DNA from: Symbiotaphrina buchneri | Lineage: Eukaryota > Ascomycota > Symbiotaphrinales > Symbiotaphrinaceae | Direction of reading: 5' to 3' | Assembly (NCBI GenBank): GCA_001599915.1 | Contig: BCIG01000016.1 | Location: forward strand, 186,001 to 250,000 | Length of the DNA: 64,000 nucleotides | Shown here: piece by piece, positions 1-11,225 of the stretch | How positions within the stretch are numbered: the first letter of the stretch is position 1 | Layout: every line of letters starts with the position of its first letter | Made by a program: the position numbers and the translations under genes | The notes under the pieces: generated by a model | The model's database searches: none | Seen by the model: the letters and a program-made list of their open reading frames with translations, nothing else | What the model was told of the DNA's origin: nothing

Positions 1-467
1 TTGCGGTATGGTGGGCCAATCCGAATACTCCTTAATGCCTGCAATAGGACGGTCAGTCGGCTGCGAGTCCTTGGACTACTCCGCGCTCTACTGACCTTGC
101 CGTAGCTCTTCGTCTTCGAGTACATTGAATGCGGTGAACTTGGCTGGATCCACTCCCTGCAGGCCCAGGATCTGGATACTTGCTCGCGAGAAACCACATT
201 GCGGTGTCTCCGGGGTCCCCTTCATGAATAGGACGACGGGAGCGGATGATATCGCCTTTTCTATAGCCGAGCGCGTCTCCTGGGATAGGAGGCGCACATT
301 TCGCGGTGTCAAGTGGGCGAAGTGTGGGACGGTTGCCCTCAGTGTAGTCGGTCTTATCGAGCTCGACGACTGCCGGAAAGCCTGTGAAAACGGGATCAGA
401 AGGAAGACGACATAACGGCACCACGACGAAGAGCACGCACTGAAGCCAAAGCCGCTCTGGAGAACAT
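1..467 (-). CDS. grx5: Monothiol glutaredoxin Grx5, mitochondrial (3' end outside window)
   Basis: Mitochondrial monothiol glutaredoxin that helps transfer Fe-S clusters. Exons (minus) 441-467, 96-381 and 1-38, with introns of 59 bp (GTGCGT...CACAG) and 57 bp (GTCAGT...TGCAG). The spliced N-terminus starts MFSRAALAS, then a Ser/Arg-rich stretch without acidic residues, as expected of a mitochondrial presequence. The core contains SAPVVLFMKGTPETPQCGFS with the CGFS active site of the Grx5 class, and the last visible exon begins IKEYSDWPTIP, the conserved cis-Pro segment. The true C-terminus lies beyond base 1. An ATG-less reading through intron 1 is possible but contains a stop in the Met frame, so splicing is needed. 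Divergent from the decarboxylase gene. The family call is firm; the first intron is inferred from frame and signal-peptide quality. Confidence 0.92.
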
Positions 468-837
468 CTTGACAAGCTGGGGGCGAAAGTCTACGGATCT
501 TGTTTATCTTGCGCTGCAGATTGTTGGCGAAGTAGTATGAGGAGCAGCTGTGGAGAAGAAAGGACTGTCCGAAGGTATGACATCGCCAGTCAGGTCGCCC
601 AGTAAGGTACGGTGTATTTCGCAGTGTAAAGTGGTCTGTGTGGCGCCCCTGTCACCCTCCCATGACTAAGACGATAGAATAATCACGGTGAATCAACTTT
701 CAACTTCCAGCAAGCCTCACCGCGACATCTGATATTTGGCAGTCCTTGATCAAACAACTAATCCTAGCGCTGGTGGCTTCCGTTGACTGGAAAGGCAAAT
801 GTCTTAAAACAACTCATAAGAGATCTTCCCTGCAGAC
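468..837. promoter_or_regulatory. Shared divergent intergenic region, Grx5 / PPCDC
   Basis: These 370 bases separate two genes that point away from each other, so they should hold both promoters. I see no clear TATA box and no member of the TACCTT motif clusters found elsewhere. Confidence 0.5.
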
Positions 838-1566
838 ATGCCTTCCACCGATGGGCAGCCCATTCCGGGACAACCCAAGAGCTCGTCGACGCCGTTCGTA
901 TCGGCCAACCATGTTGATGGTAAGAGGCACCTGCTGCTCGCCGCGAGTGGGTCTGTAGCGACGATCAAAATCCCAAACATCATTCGGGAGTTGTCCACCT
1001 ATCCAAGCCTCTCGATCCGCCTAGTATTCACGAAGTCGGCCATCAACTTCCTCGGGGGCCAGAGCCCTGAGCAGCCCCTGCTAGATGAGATCCGAGAGAT
1101 GCCGAACGTAGATGGCCTTTACATGGATGAAGACGAATGGAAATATCCCTGGACGCGCGGTGGCGCGATCCTGCACATCGAGCTTAGGCGGTGGGCGGAC
1201 ATTTTGGTCATCGCACCACTGTCCGCCAACACTTTAGCAAAGCTCGTGGGTGGTTATAGTGACAATCTGTTGACTTCTGTCGTTCGGGCCTGGGACACAA
1301 CCGGGCTCATCGAAATGAGAGACGAGAAAAAGCGCATCGTGGTGGCGCCCGCGATGAATACAGCCATGTGGAATCATCCAATAACTGCGCGGCAAATCGC
1401 GGTATTAGAGAAAGAATGGGGTGCTGAGACGAGTCCCGAAGGCTGGTTCGAGGTCTTAACGCCCGTCAATAAAGCTTTAGCATGTGGTGACGTTGGGAAT
1501 GGTGCAATGCGAGAATGGAAAGATATCGTGGATGTCATCGTCAGAAGGCTGCGACTGGAACCGTAA
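838..1566 (+). CDS. Phosphopantothenoylcysteine decarboxylase (flavoprotein, Hal3/Cab3 family)
   Basis: Single-exon gene of 242 residues. Flavin-dependent decarboxylation of 4'-phosphopantothenoylcysteine to phosphopantetheine, a step in coenzyme A synthesis. Visible motifs are the FMN-binding AASGSVATIKIP (residues 35-46), the catalytic His in ILHIELRRWAD (His113), the substrate clamp PAMNTAMW (171-178) and ACGDVGNG with the reducing Cys216. The Hal3/Cab3 proteins of yeasts are longer and carry an acidic tail; this one is close to the compact plant/animal enzyme, so it is more likely the enzyme itself than a phosphatase inhibitor. The ATG at 838 is the first in frame and gives a short polar N-terminal extension before the fold. 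Convergent with the eIF2B beta gene. Confidence 0.93.
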   Translation: MPSTDGQPIPGQPKSSSTPFVSANHVDGKRHLLLAASGSVATIKIPNIIRELSTYPSLSIRLVFTKSAINFLGGQSPEQPLLDEIREMPNVDGLYMDEDEWKYPWTRGGAILHIELRRWADILVIAPLSANTLAKLVGGYSDNLLTSVVRAWDTTGLIEMRDEKKRIVVAPAMNTAMWNHPITARQIAVLEKEWGAETSPEGWFEVLTPVNKALACGDVGNGAMREWKDIVDVIVRRLRLEP

Positions 1567-2349
1567 CACATATATCTAGAGGTTCAACATCGCATTCTAC
1601 GAGAAGCGTGGAAGGAAAGACCAAGAGCCGATCCGACCTCGGACAGATTAGTCCATCGAATATGGGCTATCTCGCTGTGGACTTTGCTACAGGTATTCAC
1701 CAGCGGTCATCATTCCAATTTATGCCGTCAAAGACGCGATTGATGGATGCGGATAGTTTGCTACTACCTGCTTGTCGGATCTATCACCGACTATTAGATG
1801 CTACCTGCATGGTGTCTCAGCCACCGTCCAGCAGCTCCAGTTGTGAAGCTCCGGTCGTGCGGCTACTCCACGGTCCCGAAAGAGGATCCCTCCGCTGCTC
1901 GCTAGCTAGAGAGAGCGGATTGAGATTAGAGGATCAGGGAATGGGGATCAGGAAAGCCGCCATCCTGGCGATCGATTACAGCCCGCTGCAGGAAATCGAA
2001 AGCTGGAGGAATGCCAGGACTCTAACTGACCGGACAGATGTTGCCTCATGCGTTCGTTATCTCGCCTGTTCAGACGCACCGTCATCGTGGCAGGACTACG
2101 AGTGCTCGACATCGCTCTACTTGATACAGTGTCTGCATCGAGCCCAGTGTTGCGTAATGGCCCAGTCTTACTGGGTAGCTGCCACCAAAGTGACGCTGCA
2201 CGCGGCAGATATGCATCATGGACGCGAGCCAATTGTCCCAGTTGCTATCAGTCAGTACGCTGGCTGTCCATTCTGCCCCTGCGCCTGGTATGCGAGCTGC
2301 CGCAGATTCATACGTTGGCCTAACATGGTCCCAGTCCGTCGAGCTGCGG
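1567..2349. other. Convergent intergenic region, nothing recognised
   Basis: These 783 bases lie between two converging genes. A long open frame on the plus strand runs from 1515 to 2360, but its sequence resembles no family I know and it overlaps the ends of both neighbours, so I treat it as chance. Confidence 0.4.
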
Positions 2350-3936
2350 CTATAAGTTGATGTCCTCAACACGATAATGGTCAGACACAATGCGGTACAA
2401 ATATGACGGTGCATGGCCACCCCTAAGAGCGCTGTTAGCTTAATCACTATCTGAGAGTTTGGTGTACTCACAAGTTCGTAATGTAAAGATCCACGAGGTC
2501 TGCTGGGACATAGTCGAACAGTGGATTCTCTACGTCGACCTTGTCCACCAAGTCACCATCCTCGTAGTCGAAGACCTTGCTTGCATCCCCGTACTCTATG
2601 AGGGCTTCGAAATCGAAGGGGTATACCGGGCTCAGTTTGAAGACACCGCTGACTACCACTACCGGCGTCCTGTGCATCTTGGCAGCCATGGCGATAGTCT
2701 TCGCGCCGGAGGCAGCCACGAGCCCGCCATTAGCCAATACCGCATGCGTGCCTAATATGACTTTGTTGACCCGCGACATAAGTGCAAAAACTGCAGAGTC
2801 GGGAATCAGTATTACAGTGATGCCCGCTGCGATCAAGCCCTTCCTGAATGTTTCTGGGCCGATTTCATCATCATCAATTCTATCGCTCGTGCCGGTAACA
2901 GTGGCGTGCGTCCCTTCGTGATCATTAGGATGAGCTTCAGCATGTACAACTGTGAACTTTCGCTTCGCAGCGGCCCTCAAGAGGAACTTTTGAACTGTCA
3001 GAGAGGAAGTGTGGGTTAGGATGATTTCGTTAGTGTGAATATGCTCAAGCGCATAACTGGCTATCTGCTCGTCAACTTGTCCCAGCTCATCTATGATTTC
3101 TTCTATGCCACCGATTATCTCTGGCTTGAGCTCGGCAGAGCCAGGTGCAGATGAGGGACCCTGCGAGGACATTCCAGCTCTATAAGCAGGAGACTGAGCA
3201 CCCGGGGGTGTTGCCGTCGGTGACTGGGCGGCAGGATGAGAGAGTAAACTGAACATGGATTGTACCATGGGTCCAGGGGTTGTGGTAGCGTAGGACATGT
3301 GTGAAGTCAGGAGGGGAGGGCGTTTGGTGTCCTGATCTAAGCTTGCGGTTTCCGTCGGTGCATCATCGGTCCTAGTGTTGAGATTGACAGCAATATCCAC
3401 AGTCGGGACGGTAGCGCCGTGTTTCAAAGGACTGAACATGGAGATGCTAGAAGACAGGGCCGGTCGGTGGAGGCCCGAATCTTCCTGCTCTCTTGCCTCC
3501 GGCAGCGACTCTTGCTGCTGGTTTTCCACGTCTGCGTCGCTTAAGACACCTACGTCTCCTTCACGATCATCTTCAGCTTCTTCTCTGATCAAGCCCAGCA
3601 CGCGCCGAACTATATTTCCCACTACCAGCTCCCTAGGCTGAGCTGCGCATAAGCGTTGACCGACAAGCCGCACACGGTCTATAAGCTGCTCAACGTTGGT
3701 CCACCGATAGGCCGAGACGACCCTTAAGAGTAAGTGGGCCGTAGCAATAGCGCATGGGCGCGAATGACGAATCTGTCTTCTCTTCAGGAGCCTGCGTAAA
3801 GTCAGTAATCTCCCTGCTCGTGCGAGCCATTGACTGACGAGATGAGGTGTTCAATAGAGGCCTCTACAGGATGAGCCTTCAGTGACTTCAGAAAGGAAGC
3901 CAGTCCTGGCGTCGCAGCCACTGTCTGAGCCGGCAT
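2350..3936 (-). CDS. gcd7: Translation initiation factor eIF2B subunit beta
   Basis: Regulatory subunit of the eIF2B guanine nucleotide exchange factor, which recharges eIF2 with GTP and senses eIF2-alpha phosphorylation. Three exons (minus): 3839-3936, 2472-3791 and 2350-2422, joined by 47- and 49-bp introns with GTCAGT and GTGAGT donors; 496 residues. The N-terminus reads MPAQTVAATPGLASFLKSLK, followed by the helical domain with RWTNVEQLIDRVRLVGQRL. A long Ser/Pro/Thr-rich insert lies between residues of the helical and Rossmann domains. The IF-2B domain shows ILTHTSSLTVQKFL, HAEAHPNDHEG, DSAVFALMSRVNKVILGTHAVLANGG and VVVVSGVFKLSP. The last exon gives GGHAPSYLYRIVSDHY and ends DINL. The donor/acceptor choices restore all of these in one frame, so confidence is high. 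Confidence 0.95.
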
Positions 3937-4675
3937 GGTCTGTTAAGCTGTCGACCCTCTCACGCTGTGGGATGCAGATTCGAGGCGAAATGATATTGCA
4001 GGGGTTGTGACGCGGGGCGTCGTTGACCTCAGGTTGGAAGTATGTGACTGGGATGGAGTGACTCTCCAGCTCTTTGTGCGGCGATGTTCAGGAGCGTAGA
4101 GGGGTTTTGACGCGGTGGGGCATTTACGTGCTGGATGCAATTATATCCTTGAAGCTGGCCGAGTTGGACTCGTTTCTCATTTGGGCGCGCGCATGCGGTG
4201 ACATGGAGCAAATAATATTGATGGAGCGAAGAGTGTGAGAAAGGATCGGAGTTTAGTGGTCGAGCCTAGGCTAGCACTGACGGGAGTCCGTGGTCGGTTG
4301 AACAAGAGCTCTTGGATTCACCTCCAAACCCCACGTCAGGTCAACTCGATCAATATAGAGAACGGACCTCCTTTTCCACCTAACAAGGTGCGATCCCGAT
4401 CAACGTCGAGCTCGACGAGTTGAGTAATCGCCGCTGGCTCCCCTCTAGTGGAAACACTTGTGTCTCCAACAGCTGCTCTGCACGGGTCTGCAGGCCTCGC
4501 CTCTGCTTGGACTCTCAGTCAGCACTGGACCACTTTCCGTTGTTCGCGACCTGGCCAGGGACCACCTTGTTATATAGCGATAGGGTGCCTTTGATTTTCA
4601 GACAGCAGCGGCACAGGAGCGCAACTCGCATGCCCTGGACGGCGGCCGAGAGGCATTAATGGCTGGAGCAATACG
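3937..4675. promoter_or_regulatory. Divergent intergenic region, gcd7 / nem1
   Basis: These 739 bases separate two divergent genes and should contain both promoters. Short open frames here lack ATG starts or family resemblance. No TACCTT cluster is present. Confidence 0.45.
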
Positions 4676-6391
4676 ATGAACGCACTGAACATCCTATCAT
4701 CTCGTGTCATAGGACAAACAAGCCCACAACCCGATCCTGCTGCCCCGACTCATGGGCCTTCCAGCTCCACTCAATCCGGGAATGGGTGGGTAGGCAACGC
4801 GCACGAGAAGGACAGCCTCCAGTGGACCGATGAGCCTCCAAATCAAGGGTACAAATATGACCGGACATCGAGCGACGAGGATACGATAAGTTCTACCGAT
4901 GGCTTCCATGAAAAGGATCCATCCTCAGTTGGCGAGCGGCTACAGAGTCCAGAAATTGGACGGAGTCGTCAATGGTGTGCTTCTCCGAAGCGCATACTAA
5001 ATGCTATACTCGAAACAATCAAATGGGTCTTTTCTGCTGTAACATCCCCCGCGGCATTCCTGGTTTCATGTCTTTATGATGAACAGGGCAACTTCTCTCC
5101 ATTGTTGCCATTAAGGAGGGCTGCCGGCATGGCCCCGTGGCCGGCACGCCGGGTATCAACAACACAACGCATAGGTATTGCATCGTCTACAGAGAGCAAC
5201 CATTACGCTGAACCCGCCGAAGATCAGAACCGGGCTGGAAGGGAGAAGAGACAGCCTGCACCACGCAATGCTCGTTCATTTAGTCTCTCCTCCGCGTCTC
5301 CTCCGTCGAGCGACTCTGAGACAGACACTGGTGGAGAGAAAGCAGCGGGGAGTAGTGGAGGACGTTCGAACCATACGCGCACCAAGTCGCAGTCATCTAT
5401 TTCTTCCGAGGATGAGAATACACCGACCAGGCGATCTATAAGGATAAAATTATACAATGAAAACGCCTCGAAATCTGGCAAACCCCAGAGATCTACTGCA
5501 GGGTCGGCGCAAAATAAGCGTCCTCCACCCGCGTCCGCTGGCCGGTCAGCTCCATTGACCGCCGCGACGCTCAAATCTCCCACGTCTCCCTCAGCTTCAT
5601 CAAAACTCACGAAATATCCTCGGCTACCAGCTCCTCCAAGGCCCCTAATCCCTAGGAGGCAACCCTCATACGCAATCCCCGACCCTTCTTCATCTCGTTT
5701 GGCGCAGAAAACACTGATAATCGACCTGGATGAGACTCTGATTCACAGCCTTGCCAAAGGAGGCCGAATGAGCACTGGACATATGGTGGAAGTGAAGCTG
5801 AACGCCACCGTTGGAGTGGATGGGACCACGCTTGGCCCCCAACATCCAATCTTGTACTACGTGCATAAACGTCCTTATTGCGACGAATTCCTGCGTAAAG
5901 TAAGTGTTCAGAGTTGATCGTTACGCCTCGCATAATGCTAAGATTCTGACATTCTCAGGTATGCAAATGGTATAACCTCGTGGTTTTCACAGCGTCTGTT
6001 CAGGAGTATGCCGACCCTGTCATTGATTGGCTGGAACAAGAACGCAAGTACTTTTCTGAAAGGTATTATCGGCAGCATTGTACGTTCCGCAACGGAGCTT
6101 ATATCAAGGATGTGAGCACCGTAGAGCCAGATTTGAGCAAGGTGATGATCCTGGACAACAGTCCCATGAGTTACATCTTTCACGAGGGTGCGTGTCCGCG
6201 ACTGCATTGTCATCACGAGGAATATCTGCTAACAGTGGTGCAAAGATAATGCCATTCCCATCGAAGGGTGGATCAACGATCCGACGGACAACGATTTGCT
6301 GCATCTGATCCCACTGTTGGAGGCCTTGCAGTATGTGACTGATGTTCGTGCGTTGCTTGCATTGCGCATGGGCGAAGCTCCATCATCCTGA
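4676..6391 (+). CDS. nem1: Nem1-like phosphatase (FCP1/CTD family), nuclear envelope/ER
   Basis: Catalytic subunit of the Nem1-Spo7 phosphatase, which dephosphorylates and activates the lipin Pah1 and so controls phosphatidate use, nuclear membrane growth and lipid droplets. Exons 4676-5899, 5959-6187, 6246-6391 (introns 59 and 58 bp); 532 residues. Starts MNALNILSSRVI. A hydrophobic membrane segment lies at about residues 107-133, followed by a long Ser/Pro-rich linker. The phosphatase motif DLDETLIHS begins at Asp350 (DxDxT). Exons 2-3 give YNLVVFTASVQEYADPVIDWLE, VMILDNSPMSYIFHEDNAIPI and GWINDPTDNDLLHLIPLLEAL, all hallmarks of the family. The ATG at 4676 matches the start of Aspergillus-type Nem1 as I remember it. 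Ends convergent with ups2. Confidence 0.94.
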
Positions 6392-7001
6392 TTTCGGGCG
6401 TGTTCTGGCCTGCGATCTGGGACTGTTCTAGATAAGCCGTTTAGAAAGTGTTTTTGAGGCCCGTACTCATTCTGGCCCATCGTGCATGGACATTCGTGAC
6501 CTGAAGCCGGGCCATGCAATGAGCGTGTGCTGTCTAGTGTAACAATTGATGTGTTCTCGTGGCGCACATCGTAAACGGGCCAGAAAAGTGATACACACGC
6601 TTGGAGGATCTCACACATTCGGCACATCATTGGACAGCATCATTGCCAATCACTCAGTAACAACGGAAAAGACGAACTAGGGGTACAGAGCAGATTTCGT
6701 CTATCTGTAATCTATTGTTTGCGGTTGGACCCGCGACGCTCTATGCTCTATCGTAGAACAGTAGCCATCCATCTCGCCGGAGGTGGCTGCGTCATGGAGC
6801 GACTGTCACCAAAGCTCAAAGACTTTTTCCGATCCTTTTGGATCCCTTTGGATGAACCCACAACGCCTAATGCCGATGCCAATGAACCGCTTGGAACGAG
6901 CACGCTAAATACGCAAGAATCAGGAGGTGAGCGATCCCAGATGGCGAACCAAGGGGCCAACACCACCTCGCAATAACCGGAAATGATAAGAAGCACGGAT
7001 A
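6392..7001. other. Convergent intergenic region, nem1 / ups2
   Basis: These 610 bases lie between two converging genes. The only sizeable open frame (about 6719-6976, plus) starts at a TTG and has no known relative, so no gene is called. Confidence 0.4.
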
Positions 7002-7641
7002 TCATGTCATACGCTCTTTGCGCTGTTGACGGTCTTTTTGTTCGCCGAAGACTTTGCGGCTCATCTCTAGCACCGCTTCGAAACCCTCGCGCCCGGTCTT
7101 CGCATTTTGACCAAATCGCTCAACCGTGAAATCCTCAATGCTGTTCCGAAGTTTTTGCCAGCCTCCGCACAGAGCAGTGACCTTGGCATCCTGGACGAAT
7201 TGCGTCCTCGATTGCGGTGCTGACTTGAGCGGCTGATACACGACGGTCTCTTGAACATTGAGAAGGTTCGACCAGGTCAGATTCTGGGAGCACATAGTGA
7301 CCTTCTTGGCGACCGGATCAACATAGGACGTCTCGTACACGTGCGATGTATCCGCGCCTCCCAGGAGGGATGAGATCCACTTGGGTGCCGATTGTTGGCA
7401 TGTTATGAGACGCTCAGTGCGCAGCTGGGGGGGTCGTTAGACAAAGCCACGGAAAAAGCAAGCAGGGCGCGTAAAAGGGAAGACTTACGATTCCGGTAGC
7501 AGGATCCACGGAGCGCGAAAGCGTGTCGACGGCGATGACATGGGTCGACTTGTCATTCCAGGGAGAGTATTTACGCCAGTTGGCGGTCGACACCTCCTCC
7601 CATGAATAATCGAACGTGGCTTCCGCTTCGAAGACCTTCAT
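7002..7641 (-). CDS. ups2: PRELI/MSF1-domain lipid transfer protein, Ups2 type
   Basis: Mitochondrial intermembrane-space lipid carrier that, with Mdm35, moves phosphatidylserine towards the inner membrane for phosphatidylethanolamine synthesis. Exons (minus) 7489-7641 and 7002-7424 with a 64-bp intron (GTAAGT, branch CTAAC); 191 residues. The protein begins [22 protein letters not shown], and continues [34 protein letters not shown] and [21 protein letters not shown]. This is closer to yeast Ups2 (MKLFQ..., ANWKKYP, LITVKQGVPKW) than to Ups1. No presequence is visible, as expected for a Mdm35-imported protein. The frame is open upstream of 7641 without an ATG, so that Met is taken as start. 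The C-terminus is shorter than in yeast. Confidence 0.93.
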
Positions 7642-9290
7642 GGTGTTGCCAGAGCGCACAAGCTGGTGCAAGATGCAAAGACGGGAGATGCTTGGCGAGG
7701 TCGTGTGCTCTTGCTTCTCGTTTTTCGTGCTAGTGGACGATAGCGGAGATCTTTGGTCTGCGAATGGAGAAAAAGCAGATTTAGATATCAAGCGTTGGTG
7801 AAAGGGACAGTGAATAGTAGTGCAACGAATAATTGCTGGCTCCAAGCAGAGGTCGGGGGTGCTCGACTACATATATTCTAGTCGGACAGAATGGATTCTG
7901 GTCGAGAAAGCATCGATCGGAAAGTCTAGAAGGAACGGAATCTCATCTATGACTTCTTTCCTTGGCCGCTGGATAGTAATGACAGAGAGGGCGGCCATCT
8001 AACTCGATTTGATTGGCGATTGGCGAAACTTGGAAGAGGCGAAAAAGCTTTCTTTGGTCCTACACGAAAGGCCCTCTACGGTTTTCTCCGAGCCCGGTCT
8101 GCCCTTGTACAAAGTCACACTCGTACTTCGGCGCCGACTAACCCGTCTAATCGGCGAAAGGCAGGCGACCAATCATTGCTTCTCGATCTCCTGTCAAAAC
8201 GAGACAGAAGTGACGACGGGCCATCCCCTTTTCCATCTCGGGGGACCAGCGGAGGCGACAATTGATGAGCGGACCCTCTATTCTGGAATAGGTATAGTCC
8301 GAACAGAGGGAAGATCCGCGGATGACATAACCCCCCATAAGGTATCACAGTATGGTATCAGACAGATTCGGCGGGGAATGCTCCGTGCGTGCGCCTGTCG
8401 ATTTCTGTCCCTGAGATCGGCCTACGGCTAGGTACGAAGATTTGTAGGGTGTACGGTAGGAGACCAGGAGTACCCCAAGTGTGTGCGAGAGAGGACCCTG
8501 AAAAGGCAAACCATTGGAAGTTGATGCTACAATCTTTGACGAATAATGACTGGCAGGCAAGGTACTTTGGCACAATAGAAGGCCTCGAGGCAAAGATGGG
8601 TACCTGACGGTGGACAATACGAAGCTATCTTACCTTATACACCGTACAGCTCCAACCAACATCCTGAGCGGTTTATTTTATTACTGCCTCTTCACCAATG
8701 CTTAAGGTACCTTCGCGGGCTCCAAATTGGGCGACAATCCCGGCAACAGTACTTTCATGTCTGGGAGTACGAGTACTAAATCGACTGCCGCATAAGTCCA
8801 AGTACGCTCTTCCAAAGGCATGCGGACTATGGTATCTTACGAAAGAGAGTGATCAGTCAGGTACTTCAAGCTAAGGTAGGCACAGTACTTGGGGTCTTTT
8901 TGTGGAGTTGCAGGCGCACAGCCTTTGGTGATCTCTGGAGTGTGATACGCCGTCGAGGCAGATCCAAAATACCTTAGTGATCCCTACCTTACCTGCCAGG
9001 CTTCGTTACCTTACTACTACTGCATGTACGGTACTCGTACGAAGCTTACTACCTTGCGCCGTCGCACTTCAGGCCGTCCCGAAAGCCTACCCAGGTACTA
9101 TCCCCTACCCTGGACTCGCCAGCCGTCAATTCCATCGACCCCATTCCTGCCGTTTCCAAGAAGCAATTGTCGTGCGCATTTCTGACATCTTTCCTGTATT
9201 GCTTCCTCTCCATCTCGCTGCTGCATCTCAGTTTCTCAAAAGCTCCCATACTACCGTGCGCCGACGCAGGCAAGCACATTTGTAGACATC
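7642..9290. repeat. Divergent intergenic region with TACCTT/AAGGTA motif cluster
   Basis: These 1649 bases lie between ups2 (minus) and the peroxiredoxin (plus). From about 8630 to 9110 short motifs TACCTTA, AAGGTAC and TACGAAG recur in both orientations, for example near 8632, 8706, 8875, 8986-9011 and 9091. The nearer half (7642-8600) has no recognisable gene. Confidence 0.6.
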
Positions 9291-10113
9291 ATGCCAGTTG
9301 AATTGCGCAAGCGCAAAGCCCCGGCCGCGGTGCCCGACCCCGCGCCAGCCACGAAGAAGGTGTCCAGCAAGAAAGACACGCCTAAATCGACAAACGGCGA
9401 CGCTTCTCCTTCGCTCAAGAAACCTAGCGTCGGTGACACGATTGCGCTCGAAGGTTTCGGGAAAGAGGTGGAGACCAACGATGGGGAAAAGGTGACGCTC
9501 CAACAACTCGTGGAGCGCAGCGCAGCAAGAGTGGAGTCGTCCTGTTTACCTACCCGAAGGCCTCCACTCCAGGCTGTACGTTCACGACACTCGCCGTGAT
9601 GCTTGACGATGCTGACAGTACCCAGGCACTACCCAAGCCTGTCTGTTTCGCGATGCCTACGCTCCGTTGACTGCCACGGGGCTCTCGATCTATGGACTTT
9701 CCACAGACTCGCCCAAGGCGAACACTACGTTTAAGACAAAGCAGAACCTCCCATTCCCTTTGCTCTGCGATCCAAATGCGACCCTTATCGAGGCGATTGG
9801 GATGAAAAAAGCGCCGAAAGGGACAACAAGAGGAGTCTTTATGGTTAACAAGGAAGGCAAGGTCCTTGCGGCGGAGCCGGGAGGTCCTGCGCCGACGGTC
9901 GAGGTCGTCCGGAAATTGGTCGGCGAGGTGCCCGAAAAGGTAGGGAATGTAACTGAAGGGGAGCAGGTCCAGAAAGATCTGGAGAGTGAAAAGGCTACAG
10001 AGGGAGAGGCGAAGAGCGGCCAGACGCAAGCAGCAAAGGAAGAGGAAGATCTGGAGAAGGCGGACGTCGCAGCAGAGGTCGCCGACACAGCAGAGAAGAT
10101 CGACGGCCAGTAA
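9291..10113 (+). CDS. dot5: Dot5/BCP-type thioredoxin peroxidase, nuclear; 5-bp duplication in exon 1
   Basis: Thiol peroxidase reducing hydroperoxides. Exons 9291-9575 and 9626-10113 (intron 50 bp, GTACGT...CCCAG). The Lys/Arg-rich N-terminus (MPVELRKRK...) suits nuclear import. After the intron the protein has PGCTTQAC with peroxidatic and resolving cysteines, then DAYAPLTATGLSIYGLSTDSP and PFPLLCDPNATLIEAIG, and an acidic, Lys-rich tail that is longer than usual. Odd point: before GVVLFTYPK the sequence has GCAGC twice in tandem (9517-9526); the family expects ...LVERSKSGVVLFTYPK, which one copy would give. As written the two halves of exon 1 are in different frames. This is either a sequencing or assembly error or a real 5-bp insertion that disables the gene. 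An intron that skips the region would remove conserved residues. Confidence 0.85.
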
Positions 10114-10609
10114 ATGGCCGCGCATTGCGATATGCTTGGCTGAACAGCCCTAGCAATTGCATGTTCGGGCCGAGTACGCAAAATAAAAGCGGGAGACTCT
10201 GTATTTCATGCAAAGCCGTCAAAGAGATGTCGTAGATTTGATCATGCGTTCATTTATATCCTCCCTAACACGAGTGCGTGCTTGAGAGCGCAAGTACCTC
10301 CCTCACTTCGTACCATGATCCCATGTCACCGTAGTCCATATTAGGCATGCTTGCCGCCGCTTTTGCCCTACCTTGTCCGACACGACTTTCCGAACATCAT
10401 CCGATTACACCTCAATCACCGCTGCACACTCCACTGCTTGCTTCCACATCCCGATAACCAGCACTGGGCTCCGAGGTGACATAGCTCGCATCGATTGTGG
10501 AAGAGTCTGGCGCTGACTGGTACTAGATGTCGAGCAGCCAGCTCGCGAAGACAGCTGCTTCTGCCCGTGGCTCCGTCCATGTGACAAAGGTCAAGCATCT
10601 TGTTTCCAC
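10114..10609. other. Intergenic region upstream of the complex I subunit gene
   Basis: These 496 bases follow the peroxiredoxin gene and precede the next gene on the same strand. I see no gene and no strong motif. Confidence 0.4.
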
Positions 10610-11225
10610 ATGGTGACTAGTATTGACAAGGCGCAGAAATATACATTGGGATCAACTGGCATATGGGAACGTATCCGTCGCGCCCTAGCTGTGGATCCCA
10701 ATCGCTCTAGTGGCGTGCCACTGAACCCTCAATACCGCAACCCCACACCAGGAGGCAACGATCCGATCCTTTATGACGATCCAACCACTGTCCCAGCTGC
10801 AGATATCGCCGAGAACCCATACTGGAAACGGGACTCACGGCGCAGCTACCCTCGACTCAGCGTCGTCAGCCAAGCGGATGTCGTCGGGTTACTGACTGTC
10901 GGAAGCAAGGCCGCACCTAAGGAGGAAGTGTTGAAGATTGGTGACGCTGGGAATAAGCAATTAGTGCAAGTGAAGCAAGATGCTCACGAGAAGGGTCTGG
11001 CTGCATTCTTTGAGAAGGACAAGAAGAGCCTCAGCGCAATTCTTGATTCCAATGGTCTCCCTCCCTTCCCGGGCAACCTGGCACCATCACAGACTGGGAA
11101 GAGATTCAGACTGGATTACGACAGAGAACAGGGCTTTCCTGAAGAGTACGTCCAAGGCTGGCTACTTTCCTTCCCCAAGCACAGGCTAACTTTTCCAAAG
11201 ATATCCTGTAAGGACATTCTTTTAG
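10610..11225 (+). CDS. NADH:ubiquinone oxidoreductase 21.3 kDa subunit (complex I)
   Basis: Accessory subunit of mitochondrial respiratory complex I, as known from Neurospora. Exons 10610-11145 and 11201-11225 with a 55-bp intron (GTACGT, branch GCTAAC, end AAAG); 186 residues. Matching segments are KYTLGSTGIWERIRRALAVD, GVPLNPQYRNPTPGG, AENPYWKRDSRRSYPRLSVV and VGLLTVGSKAAPKEE. The very short last exon gives the family's C-terminal tail, EEYPVRTFF. Without splicing the frame would run on into unrelated residues. The ATG at 10610 sits in a good context (CACATGG). A longer N-terminus cannot be excluded, but the residues present already cover the family's usual start. Confidence 0.9.

Noticed and set aside
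6719-6976. Open frame of 85 codons between nem1 and ups2
   Set aside because: It starts at TTG, has no recognisable domain, and an equally long frame exists on the other strand.
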